DNA of 64,000 bases from Sipunculus nudus (lineage: Eukaryota > Annelida > Sipuncula > Golfingiida > Sipunculidae): positions 12,177,964-12,241,963 of the forward strand of contig CM049320.1 in the NCBI GenBank assembly GCA_026874595.1. Direction: 5' to 3'. How positions within the stretch are numbered: position 1 is the first letter of the stretch; each line of letters starts with the position of its first letter. The notes beneath the pieces were generated by a model that had not been told where the DNA came from, made no database searches, and saw nothing but the letters and a program-made list of their open reading frames with translations. The position numbers were made by a program, and so were the translations under genes. Shown here one piece after another: positions 47,796 through 60,038 of the stretch.

Positions 47796-50423
47796 TAGCT
47801 CAGCTGACTATAAGTCATCTGAGCTATAGTCGTGGTCCATTGTCCGTCGTCCGTCCGTCTGTCCGTCCGTCCGTCCGTCAGTCCGTCCGTCCGTAGATGT
47901 GGCACGTTTTGAAACCGTAAGACCTAGGAATCCAAAATTCGGCATAATGTTAGATGTCCCCAAGATCTCCTACCAAGCCGAAAACTGGGTCTTTGCAACT
48001 TCGTTTCTTTGAGAAATTAAGGAAAAACCTCAATTTTTTATTAAAAACCTATTTTCACACTTCAGGACTGCCTAATATCAAAACCACTCATCTGTTTTTC
48101 CTCATATTTACCATAAATATTCCTCTTTATAGTTCCTATGTACATGCCAGAAATTATGTCTGTATTATTTAATTTAAAAAAGTTATGGGCCCAAACATAA
48201 TGCATTTTGTAAAAAATCAGAAAAGATATTTGATCACTTAACACAAAAAATGTTAAAGCTATGGACCTTTTTTCCGGTAATATAACTTTAATTAATCAAA
48301 ATTAAATTGTATACCCAAAATTAGATGAAAATCTTTTAAATTTTTTAAAATATTCACAAAAATAAAAAATTGGTACCTTAAATTTTGCCCAACTTTGACC
48401 ATGGCACGTTTTTTTCCTGTAAGTACTGTGGATTTAATTTTCACAGCATGTTTTTGTTAGCATTTAAACTGTTAACACCAAAAATTTGAAACCAGTTGAT
48501 CAAAAACTGTAGATTTTAATCAAGTTTTCAAGCACCATGTAACATATTGTTTACATCAAGCTAGTGTTATGCAGTTTGCAAGAGCTCAGCTCCCCAGCTT
48601 CAGCTCTAAGTTCCTTAAATTCGGCATACAGTTAGATGTCTCCAAAATCCCCTACCATGCCAAGAATTTGGTCACTAGGACTTAATACCTTTGAGATATT
48701 AATGAAAAACTTCATTTTTCCATTAAAAACCCATTGTTACACTTCAAGACTGCCTAATATCAAAACCACTGATCTGACTTTAATCATAAATAATATACAT
48801 ATTTTTCATTCTCTATGCACATGCCAGAATGATGTCAGTATTGCGTAATTGTTTTAAGTTATGGGCCCAAACATAATGCACTTTGTAAAAAATCAAGAAA
48901 TATATTTACTCCCTTAACAAGGGCATTGCTGAAGCTAGAGATTTTTTTGTCAGGGATGTAACATTATTTAATCAAGATTCAATTGAATACCCAAAATCAG
49001 TTCTGAATTTTTCAAATTTTATAAGTTATTAGTATAAATATAAAATTAGTACCTTAAATTTTGCCCAACTGTGACCATGGCATGTTTGTTTCCCGTGAGC
49101 ACTGTTGATATAATTTTCATATCATGCACACGTAAGCATTTCAGCTTTTTAGTTTAGAAAGCTGAAAGAAATTGGCCAAAAATTGTAGCTTTTATTAATG
49201 TTTATTATGAGACCCTGTCAGACTTTGGCTCTCTCCAGCCCCTCTTGAGTCACCTGTATGTTGACCTTGTTGACCTTTCATCAAATTATGCACGCTTGAG
49301 GCGAGGCATACATGGAATCCAGGCAGCTTATGGCCAGCCACAGTTGATCTAGGTGTCCAACCCAACTCATCTAGTAGTTTTAACCAACAACATAACAATA
49401 AACAAATTAATAAATTTTTATTGTTTTTTAATAACAAATTAAAGAAAAATAGAATAGGAATTTGTTAGTTTATAATAACAGGAAATTAACTTGCAGTTAC
49501 TGATGATATAAGAATCTTGTATCGATGGGTAGAATGTCACATATTCCAAATAACACCATGCAGTCACCTATGGCATTTTTCAGTTCAATTTTAATGATAA
49601 AGAAGTAAATCATATTATTCATTACTAATCATTAGGGATCATATGAAGGAAATTAATGATAGACAAAGATGCAGTTGATAATATTAATCTAGATTCCTAC
49701 TGTGTCTAGTGTGTACATTGATGTGAAATTAGTCCAAAATGAATTTTTTACAGTTATTTTTTAATATAAATAAAAGCCATAAAACCAGGTACTTATGATC
49801 ATTATTTAAATGTGTGAATTTTGTATATTCTGGATTCTCAACATCATTGTTTGGTGAAAACTGAATAAATACCAGACATGGTGCAAATACTTTGTAATTG
49901 TATTTAAATACGAATATGATTATGTACTCCATTATAAAATTTCTTGCATAAAGAATGGGAATTCAGGTAAAAATGAAAGTATATGAATACTCGTGCCAAT
50001 ACTTTCAAAATGTATTCATGAATGCATTCATGAATATATTCTTTAATATTATTTTAATAATCATATCAGTTATATTTCATTTAAAAAAATCATATGATTC
50101 TCCTATTATTTTTAATAAAAATTATATTTGGGACAATATTTGTAATTTTTTTTAATAAATAGTTAAACTCTTATATTATATGTTCTGCTTATAAGTTATA
50201 TGGCCAAGTCAAAATCTGTGTTACAATAGTACTCCATTTGTTAATAAAATAAATGAAATCAATCCTCTTCCCTGTCTCCAAAGGTACTATCAAAATCTTA
50301 CATAAGCTAAACAACTCATAATACAGCTTATAATACCACACAAAACCAGCATGTGCCTCATTTCTAAATAATATTTTTTTATCATATATAACAGCTGAGC
50401 GTCGTGACCCATAGGTCCCTTGT
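47796..50423 (+). mobile_element. Helentron-like element B2 nested in A2
   Basis: Near-identical to 5733-8362 along its whole length (2,628 and 2,630 bp by my boundaries). The ends are T-run/AGCTCAGCTGACTATAAG with a (TCCG)n tract, and CAGCTGAGCGTCGTGACCC, ATAGGTC, CCTTG|TTT. The target was CTCTATTTTTTAGACC: 5 Ts on the left plus 3 on the right, against 6 Ts in uninterrupted modules (47093-47110 and 50753-50770). Near-identity to B1 at a different target implies recent mobility of this family. Confidence 0.85.
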
Positions 50424-51435
50424 TTAGACCTTTAAGAATGTGAACATCTGTTAACAGGGCACAAATCCTATAGACTGGACCTAGAATCTTCATTCTTGAC
50501 ACACATGGAGACCTATGAAAAGTCTCCATGGAAACCTGAAATTAGGTCTCTGTTACCCATATCCTATGAGCTATGGGGCCCCAAAGTACCCCCAATAATA
50601 GTCAAAAATTTCATACAAAAACTTAAATATCTCATTAACTACATCACTGATGGTCATGATTTTTGGCATACATATTGATCATGAGATGTTTCAACAGTTT
50701 CTGCAGACTGGTGGCGCCACCTATATTTTTCGATTTTTTACGAATAGTTTTCTCTATTTTTTAGACCTTTAAGAATGTGAACATCTGTTAACAGGGCACA
50801 AATCGTATAGACTGGACCTAGAATCTTCATTTTTTACACAGTGAGAGACCTATAAAAAGTATCCATGGAAACCAGAAATTAGGTCTCTGTTACCCATATC
50901 CTTTGAGCTATGGGGCCCCAAAGTAACCCCCCCCCCCCAGAATAGCAAAAAAATTTCATACAAAAACTTCAATATCTCATTAACTACATCACTGCCGGTC
51001 ATGATTTTTGGCATACATTTTAATTATGAGATGATCCATCAGTTCCTGCAGACTGGTGGCGCCACCTGTATTTTTCGATTTTTTACGAATTTTTTTCTCT
51101 ATTTTTGAGACCTTAAAAAATGTGAACATCTGTTAACAGGGCACAAATCGTAACGACTGGACCTAGAATCTTCATTCTTGACACACAGGGAGACCCATGA
51201 AAAGTCTCCATGGAAACCTGAAATTAGGTCTCTGTTACCCAAATCCTATGAGCTGTGGGGCTCTTAATTACCCCCCCCCCCCGAATAATGGAAATTTTCA
51301 TACAAAAACTTCAGTATCTCATTAACTACAACACTGATGGTCATGATTTTTTACATACATATTGATCAAGAGGTGTTCCATCAGTTCCTGCAGACTGGTG
51401 GCACCACCTGTATTTTTTCAAATTTTTACAATTTT

Positions 51436-53340
51436 TAGCTCAGCTGACTATAAGTCATCTGAGCTATAGTCGTGGTCCATTGTCCGTCGTCCGTCCGTCT
51501 GTCCGTCGTGCCGTCCGTCCGTCCGTCCGTCCGTAGATGTGGCACGTTTTGAAACCGTAAGACCTAGGAATCCAAAATTCAGCATATTGTTAGATGTCCC
51601 CAAGATCTCCTACCAAGCCGAAAACTGGGTCTTTGCGACTTCGTTCCTTTGAAAAATTAAGGAAAAACCTCAATTTTTTATTAAAATCCTATTTTCACAC
51701 TTCAGGACTGCCTAATATCAAAACCACTCATCTGTTTTTCCTCATATTTACCATAAATATTCTTCTATATAGTTCCTATGTACATGCCAGAAATTAAGTC
51801 TGTTAAGTATAAATTCTTTAAGTTATGGGCCCAAACATAATGGACTTTGTAAAAAATCAGGAAAAATATTTACTTACTTAACATGAAAAATTTTGAAATT
51901 AGAGTCTATTTTCCCAAGTATATAACTATGTTTAATTAAGATTCAATTGTTTACCCAAAATTAGATCTGAATTTTGTAAATTTTTTAAGTAATTAGCATA
52001 AAAATAAAATCAGTACCTTAAATTTTGCCCAACTTTGACCATGGCACGTTTTTTTCCTGTAAGTACCATTGATTTAATTTTCACACCATGTAAACATAAA
52101 TATTTAATTTGTTTAAATCTGAAATTTGGAAGTAAAAGCTTGAAAATTAAGCTAGTTATTTATTTTTTTTCTTGAGGCTCTATTGTAGTCATTTGCTTTG
52201 ATTACAGATTACAGATGCAGGGTCCCACTCCAGGTCACTGGAAGTCAGCTATGCCAGGGTTTCTGATTTGTTACAGTCACTGGGGGAGATCCCCTGCTGT
52301 GACAGGTGTACAGTCATTCTCATATCACCACCCCAATCACCCCCCCCCCCCCCCCCGCAAACCCAACCCACCAAGTGTTATGCAGTATTGTTATTGTTTT
52401 CACTGTATCTCCATAATTGTAATGCTGTTTCCACTCTGATATGCAAAAACTTTCCTTGAAAAAGTAATTCAAGGTGTAATCCAGAAGATGCAATGTTGTG
52501 TAATGTAGCCTTTTTAAGAAATCATTTTTCTTTTAAATGATTTTACCAGTCATAATGGATACCATCAGTATGCTTAAATTATGATAAAATATGAAGCACA
52601 TTATGGATAAATAAAGACACAATTAAAAACTGTGAAATTTAAATCAAGTATTTTTTTTAGATATTTATTGTTTTGCAGATTTAAAAGATATATTTTTGTG
52701 GTAAAAAATAAATAAACATTTGTATGCATGATGTGGTGTTATCTGACAAGATTGAGATTTATGATGATGCAATTGAGAATTATGAATCAACTTTTATATT
52801 CAGATATATATGTTATATTGAAAATGTATAGAAATATAAACTTAAATTAAAAAAAAAATTGATGTGATAAAAAAATGAGGATTTATTACAAACATTTGTT
52901 CATTATTATCCTGCATCAGCAGAATTTGAGATCAGGCTTTGTTTGCCATTTTTTATGTTGTTAATTAGTTATATTTCAACTGTATACATTTCATAAAAAA
53001 ACATATTTAATAATATATATTATACAAAAAAAAGATTTGATTGAACAAATGTGTAAACTACTGAAATGTCAACAGTTAATCGAAAAGCCAACTAATGATC
53101 ATGGTAATTGTACAGATCATTTGTTCACAAACTGCTCACAGTTTCAACATTAGGAAACACATGGTCAGGTCACAAAATATTATTTGCAACAATTTCTTGC
53201 TCATCAATACAAAACAATCATATAACCAACCATGGCCTTTATTACCTCTTCCTCTTACACTTTATCTCCATTTTATATTATTTTAGATTTTTACCTTCAA
53301 GGTTAACATCAGCTGAGCACAGTGACCCATAGGTCCCATG
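51436..53340 (+). mobile_element. Helentron-like element B3 nested in A2
   Basis: 5' end as in B1/B2 up to about 52130 (one module). The rest (52140-53340) is unrelated to B1/B2 except for the 3' end, CATCAGCTGAGC, ACAGTGACCCATAGGTCC, CATG, which matches the short element at 13691-13966. It contains a C homopolymer (52339-52355). It is a chimera of a B-type 5' half and a different 3' half. Confidence 0.7.
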
Positions 53341-54515
53341 TTTTTTCTCTATTTTGGAGACCTTTAAGGATGTAGTTATCTGTCAAAATGGTACAAATCG
53401 TAATGACTGGACCTAGAATCTCCATTTTTGACACATACGGAAACCCATGAAAAGTCTCCATGGAAACCTGAAATTAGGTCTCTGTTACCCATATCCTTTG
53501 AGCTATGGCACTCCAAAGTAAAGCTTTAGAATAATGGAAAATTTGATACAAAACAAGTATCTGAACAACTAATGCAGAGATCACCATAATTGTATGCATG
53601 GATATTGATCATGGAGTGTTTCATCAGTTTCTGCAGACTGGTGGCACCACCTGTATTTGTTCAGCTTTTTTTATGAATTTTTTTCTCTATTTTTGAGTCC
53701 TTTAAAGATATGAACATCTGTAAACAGGGCCCAAATCATAACAACTTGTACTAGAATCTTCATTCTTGACAAACAGGGAGATCCATGAAAAGCCTCCATG
53801 GAAACCTGAAATTAGGTCTCTGTTACCCATATCCTTTAAGCTGTATGGCTTCAAAATACCCCCCATAATAATGAAAAATTGTATACAAAAACTGCAGTAT
53901 CTCAATAACTACAACACTGATGGTCATGATTTTTGGCATACATATTGATCATGAGGTGTTCCATCAGTTTCTGCAGACTGGGTGAGCCACCTCTATTTTT
54001 TTTCAAATTTTTACGAATTTTTTTCTCTATTTTTGAGACCTTTAAAGAATAGGTTATCTGTCAACAGGGTACAAATCGTAACAACTGGACCTAGAATCTT
54101 CATTCTTGTCATGCAAGGAGGCCCATGAAAAGTTTCTGTGGAAACCTGAAATTAGGTCTCTGTTTCCCATATCCTTCAAGCTATAGGACTCAAGCTATAA
54201 GTATCCCTCAGAATAATGGACAATTTGATACAAATGCTGAAGTATCTGAACAACTTATCCTGAGACCACCATGCTTCTTTGCATGGATATTGACCATTAA
54301 GTGTTTTTATTAGTTTCTGCAGACTGGTGGAGCCACCTGTATTTTTTTTTTTTTCTCTATTTTTTATATATATTAATACAGACACAATCTCAGCCTGTTG
54401 GTTAATCTGTTTGATGCTTCAGTTGAATGGGTATATACTACCATTCAGATGATAAAATTTCCTTTTTGCGAATCTTTTCCCATTCAGCTGAGCGTCATGA
54501 CCCATGGGTCACTTG

Positions 54516-54830
54516 TTCAAGGTCACAGAGGAGATAAAGCTGAAATGATGTTAACTTTAATATCTCACTAAGGGATGCTTGGATTTGTCTAAAAATCAAA
54601 TTGACATAAGATCTTTGATAGCATTGTTTTCTGAAGAAGACAGGTGGCGCCACCTTATGTTGTTTTCTTGCTAAAATAATGTTTTCTTTCAAATCATGTG
54701 TATAGACATGGGTTACGGAATGAGATATATTTCAGTTTGGATCATGACCTTTCCTATGAGGTTACAGTTGTTTCGTACCATAATGCATAATAACTCAAGG
54801 AAACTTGCAAATATGAAGTTTATCAATGAC
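54516..54830 (+). mobile_element. E-type repeat, right part
   Basis: Resumes CAAGGTCACAGAGGAG, then AATATCTCACTAAGGGATGC, an intact palindrome at 54643 and ATCATGACCTTTCCTATGAG. It continues the host interrupted at 46397. Confidence 0.6.
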
Positions 54831-56744
54831 TAAAGACCCTGTGTATATTACCCTTTTATCATCCACTATAAGGCAGTTGATTCAAGATCAAATTCTAATG
54901 CAAACCAAGCCGAATGCAGAATTTTATTATGTCTTTTAATGTTCTGTATTAAGGTTTAACGAGGCAAAATGAATATGATGAATAATAAGTATCAGGATGA
55001 TCGGCAATTAAAAACACTATGTCCAGTGCCCACACTGCTGTGTTGAATGAATGGGCTGGTCAGGCTGGACGCTAGGTGGCACTAGTTGTTTGCCTGCAGT
55101 TTTTCAAGCAGGTAAATGACACACACGGGAGTATCAGTTTTAGGGATATCCCGTATCAGGACTACAGTCATAGCATTGGTTAAGCTTCAACAAGAACAAT
55201 TTTAAGGAGGCTCAAGTGAGGACCACAGTGATGGTTTAGCTGTAAGGTTCATGGTGGACCACAAGTTTGATGTCTGGAGAATGTATAAAACTAAATACAA
55301 CCAGTCTGGAATTCTCAAATTGAATATTATCAGAAAAAAATAGTGGATCAGATCAAATGTTAATTGATCATGTGACTTGAGGTGACAACATTTACTTTGG
55401 CAGCCACAGTTTGTCCTTGCTCTTGAACCTCCTTCCAGAAGTACAAGTGCTGCTTCAATCTGAAGGATGTACTCTTGCATTATTCCAATCCATTGCTGAG
55501 GTACCTACCATGCCTCCTTATGTATTACTAACCTGTCAGTCATGTATTTCTTACCTCTCATCATGCTGGGGTAAGGTAGATGAAATGAAAATTTATCAGA
55601 AATCATTCAGAGACTGTTTATTGATAATAATACAGTTGAGAGCTTGGTTGACATGGGTCATGACGAGCTTTATACCTTGGAGAATATTTTTGCTGTTCCA
55701 TTTAGTTATTGATTTAGGCAGTGTTATAGTTTTTGTAACTGTTTAGGTAAAAATATATATCCATGTACCTTGCCCAGAGGCAATAATTCATGATTAAATT
55801 ATGCAAATTAATGGATATTTTCATTTTGTACTTTAAAATATATGAGAGAGTTTCACCAGAAATTCACTCCGTTTGGCATCTTATGGGACAGACGGGCAGG
55901 TTTACATATGCAATAAAACCAGAGTGAATATCGCAAGAAAATAGAATTTCCTTTTCAGGCAGATACCAGACACAAATAACTCATTTCTATTGAGTCTTCA
56001 GTGCTTATGAGGTGATAGTTCATGCTTCCAGTTTCCTGTGAATAATGTGTCTAGATTATTCTGGTTTTGGCTATAGATGGTTAACACTACATTGAATGAT
56101 AAATTGTCACCTTAGGTATATATAGCTAACCTCCAAGCAGTGCTGTAGGTTATATGTTTATTTTACAGTTAAGTGAGTTTCAGTGTTGCTCTGCTGCTTG
56201 AATGAGCAAGATAAAGCCAGCTGAACAGGTTACAGTAATAAAATATCAAAGACCGAAATAACCAGGTGCCTCAGGTGATTTGGCTGAACATGTTTAAAGG
56301 TCAGGAGATTGATCCATAGGCGGCTCTGTCTATCGATTGAAAATAAAGATCAGCATGATGATAGGTAATTCATATTTCAGAGGTATTACAGTTTTCTGTT
56401 TTTCAGGTTCTTTTGACCCTGATTTTAATCAGGACATTTCTCAGGGCTTTCAGTAGCGCTGGGGTTAGCGTCTATGACACTCAAAATCTCTTACCGACAC
56501 TCGGTTCTAAGGGTCCAAGCGTCACATGGGACATGCTAATTTCTGCCTTTTGGACCTTATAGCAGCCAATGACTGTTACCAGCTGCCCCAAACGAACCTG
56601 TCAGTCGTGTGAACACTGATAACTGAGTCTTATATTTGGCTGTAAGCATACATTCACATAATGACAATTTATAATCATATAATGATATGATGATAACATA
56701 AACTACAAACAATCCAAATTTTACATGTCCATAAATAATATTGA
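54831..56744. other. Non-coding DNA
   Basis: A CTCF-like core, TAGGTGGCAC, lies at 55072. The 111-codon frame at 55411-55746 has no recognised domain. No other feature. Confidence 0.4.
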
Positions 56745-57600
56745 CAGAACAAAGCCTATATAAAATGGGGTCATGACCTTTTCTATGAGAGTGACCTTGA
56801 CCTTGGAAAGCTCCATTTTGGGGGAAAATCACACAAATTCTTAAATATCTCTAGAAATATTGCATCAAATGATCCAAAAATCAATTTTACCAAAGATCTT
56901 GAATAGTGTTGCCATGTACTGCAAACTGGTGGTGCCACCATGCTGTTTTATACCCCCCGTCATTGCTACAGGACAAAACAAATCTTTGAGCATTAAGATA
57001 ACTTAACGGGATAACTTAATTAAAATTGGAGTCATGACCTTTCCTATGAGAGTAACAATGACCTTTAATATTGCCATATATGGTGAAAATCATACAAGAT
57101 CATAAATTTTTCAATAAGGGAGGCTTGGATTGGTCCAAAAATCAACCGACCAAAGAAAATGGCTCATATCTGAGGAGTTGTTCATGTGTTGGTCTGAAAT
57201 TTGGCATGTAAATCAACCTTGGAGAGTTTTCTGGTCAACTGGACTGGTGGCGCCACCTACCCTACTGTTTTCATAGTATAAATCAATGCCCTTTTTTCAG
57301 GAATGAAATTGTGCTTGTCCATAGATCTTGGATACCTCCATCTCAAATTCAAGACTGGTGGCGCCATCTACAATAGTGTTCGTGTTGCATTCATAAGTTC
57401 ATTTGCTCAAGTGCTCATATCTGAGGAATTGTTCAATGTGTTGGTCTGCAATTTGGCATGTACATCCTGATTGGAGAGTTTTCAGATCAGGCAACCAGAC
57501 ATGAATGCCACCATCCTTACCATTTCAATAGCATAAATTCATCCCCTTTTCTCAAGAGTGATTCACCATATTGGCCCCCATAATTGGTGAAAAAATATGG
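56745..57600 (+). repeat. E-type repeat array
   Basis: Related units share GGTCATGACCTTTTCTATGA-type text, AAATCACACAAATTC, ATCCAAAAATCAA and a palindrome: degenerate at 56930 (GGTGGTGCCACC), intact at 57246 and degenerate at 57357 (GGTGGCGCCATC). A sub-repeat, CTCATATCTGAGGARTTGTT, is present at 57165 and 57414. Confidence 0.7.
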
Positions 57601-57839
57601 TTTCTCAAGATGCTAGATGGAAGAAACCATGGTTGCTTGCAAAGTGTCAGTATATGCTGCTGAAGATAAGGGCCTATTCTAAGGGCCTAGGGCAGCAAGA
57701 AATGTCTAGCTTGCACTGGATTTGCTCTCCTGGGAGGACAGGGAGGCTGACAGGGGTAACAGTTTTTTGTGGGTGGCCCTTTATAGGTCCCCATGAGTGT
57801 GAAACTCTCATTTAAATAAATATATATTTATGTTTTCTT

Positions 57840-58020
57840 TCCTTATTTTTCCTTTCTTCTGCCATATATCTCCAATACATCTTATTCTGAAAACCTTTAA
57901 CTTTAACACAATAGGAGTCCTAGCTATAGGTCACAGATTTGTACTTGATATTTATTTTTGACCTTGACCTTGTTCTCACGGTTATACACTCCACAGCTGA
58001 TTCCCCTTTGTGGCTCAGTC
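57840..58020 (+). repeat. Diverged dispersed repeat, copy 1
   Basis: TTCTTCTGCCATATATCTCC, AATACATCTT, ATAGGTCACAGATTTG and TTGACCTTGACCTTGTTCTC recur in the same order at 59040-59190. The two copies are about 1.2 kb apart in direct orientation. Confidence 0.6.
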
Positions 58021-59039
58021 TCAGGTCTGAGTGATGTGAGGTTTAGCGCAGGGTTTGGGGGAAAAGGGAAAGTTCAATTGATCACTTAGCGATTGCGATA
58101 ATTCAAAGGAGCTGTGATTGTGCTCTGGATTTGGTCGAAGATGCTCAAAATGAGATTTCATTATTATATAAAACCAAGAATGAATGACTTGTATCCAGAA
58201 CTAATTCCATATCCAGACTGGGCTGATCATATTTTATGATTACCATTATGTGGTGACATTATTATCATATATTACAGAACTGATAATGTGTTTTATATCG
58301 ACCAAGTAATTGTGTGATTACCATGAGTGTTTATTGAGTGGATTTATGCTGATACATATATAAACATAAATCCCATTAGGGCACCTGTTCAGGATGTAAA
58401 ACAGTGCCTCGTGCATAGTAGTGTTTTAAAGAGTTCTTTTGGTACTCCCTGCGTTCACTACTTACGCTGATTACCCAGGGTGGAAAATACCGCCCATGAT
58501 TAATGACCAGAAAACTCCGTGTCCTTGATGATTCAGCTGCTCTGGTGTCTCAGAATATTTATGGTTCCAGCAAATTTCCATGGATATTAGCACATTTTAA
58601 GCTTTGGCTGTTACATCATGCAGAGTATTTTTTTAGTACTAACACTGATATTTTACAGTACGTATTATTTATGGTACTTTCATCATGTTGTGTTTTTAAC
58701 ACCAGCAGAATTTATGTTTATTTCAAGTTAACAGCATGCCCAAAAATACACACAAAAACTGATTACTATTATTTCATACTTGTTTTTGAGAATCCAGTAA
58801 ATTTGTTTCAGTTTTGCTTAATATTGCTGTTGTATATTTAATTTCTGATTATTTCATTCCCAATAAAGAGCATTTCTGAAGTTTCTTGAAGCTTAAGGAA
58901 TCCAATAATGAGGAATTTTTTACTCGATAAATTCTTTTCTCTGTTTTAGTTTTATATGTACACATGGATCGACTTCGTCCTTGTACACTTTAGGCCAGAA
59001 TGTCAAGGTCAGTTAAGCTGTTAACACTACTTTCTGTGT
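58021..59039. other. Non-coding DNA
   Basis: The 112-codon frame at 58503-58841 has no known domain. Nothing else is recognised. Confidence 0.4.
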
Positions 59040-59190
59040 TCTTCTCTGCCATTTTCTGTTTGTGCTAGATCTCCAATACAGTTGTTTTCCAAAGCTCAGT
59101 TTTGGGTATGATATTATTCCTAGGTCACTGATTTGCAGTGTATATTTATGTTTGACCTTGACCTTATCCTCAAGGCCATCCCTTCCAGTG
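59040..59190 (+). repeat. Diverged dispersed repeat, copy 2
   Basis: TTCTCTGCCATTTTCTG, AGATCTCCAATACA, TAGGTCACTGATTTGC and TTGACCTTGACCTTATCCTC parallel the copy at 57840-58020. Confidence 0.6.
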
Positions 59191-59489
59191 ATTGCTCGTT
59201 GATTGCATCATAATTTGAAAAAAAAAAACTTAGTACATAACAGGAAAAATTTTATGTGTGGTAATTAAATTTATAAATAAATGACATATATATATTAGGC
59301 AAGTATGCATTATAACCTGAGAAACTGATGCAGATGTATTGGGTCACTTGCAATTGGTTCAGTGTATTTGTCAGTGTATACTTGCGGAGCATTTTTTTCT
59401 CCAGATTAACAGCTTTTTTTGAGTTACGCATTCAATGCATATATCAGTGACTCAATTTAAGGGAGTTTTTCAGAAGTGACATTTAACAT

Positions 59490-59503
59490 CCACCAGAGGG
59501 CAG
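59490..59503 (+). promoter_or_regulatory. CTCF-like motif
   Basis: CCACCAGAGGGCAG matches CCASYAGRKGGCRS at all positions and is identical to the site at 16008. It is followed by CACTGCC, a usual 3' extension of strong sites. Binding is inferred. Confidence 0.4.
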
Positions 59504-59974
59504 CACTGCCTGATTGCCACATCATTTTTAGCTCTGTGGTACCATTTTACCACATTTGCAGCGTGTCATTATATTTACAGGTTTGAATTTACCAAAAAAA
59601 GAAAAGGCATAAAAGTATCCAACCTTGTTGCTTTGTCAATATGCAGCATAATGATCATTATAATTGAGGATATATATAATATAATATCATTCTGTGGGAG
59701 CAACATCTTGGAGGGATTTGATATACATGTGCAGGGGTTTTGTAAATGAACAAAATATACATTGATACCTGTGTAATACAACCACCTGTGGGACTGGCCA
59801 AAGGTGGGTCTTGATTCACAGGTGGTCTCATAAGAGAGGTGGTCATTCAGACAGGTTCTGTCTAATATAAATTTTACATCTAATTGTGGTACATAACATA
59901 CTCAATGCCAGGACTGAGCTGAAACATTAATTATTACTCACAGATGACCATATGTCATAACTGTTTGTTCCTTA

Positions 59975-59977
<3 letters not shown>

Positions 59978-60035
<58 letters not shown>
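59978..60035. repeat. (TA)n microsatellite, left part
   Basis: About 29 TA units directly abutting the left end of the pogo element. It is probably one array with 61287-61295 and 62065-62143 before the two insertions. Confidence 0.95.

Positions 60036-60038
<3 letters not shown>

Larger units (their letters stand above)
46398..54515 (+). mobile_element. Large Helentron-like element A2 with ten modules
   Basis: The same 5' end as A1 (T-run/AGCTCAGCTGAC, then CGATCACTCTTTGTCCGTCG) and the same 3' tail (TTGGTTAATCTGTTTGATGC ... TTCAGCTGAGC, GTCAT, GACCCATGGGTC, ACTTG|TT). About ten modules are present, three and two of them separated by nested elements at 47796-50423 and 51436-53340. Palindromes are intact at 46725, 47062, 47409, 50710 and 51055, and degenerate (GGTGGCACCACC or GGTGGAGCCACC) near 47740, 51399, 53640 and 54325. 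Some modules are near-identical to each other (46765-47100, 47451-47790 and 50426-50750), which suggests recent local amplification. No protein is encoded. Confidence 0.8.

Noticed and set aside
55411-55746. 111-codon plus-strand frame with hydrophobic stretches
   Set aside because: No recognisable family; hydrophobic runs are expected from T-rich DNA.
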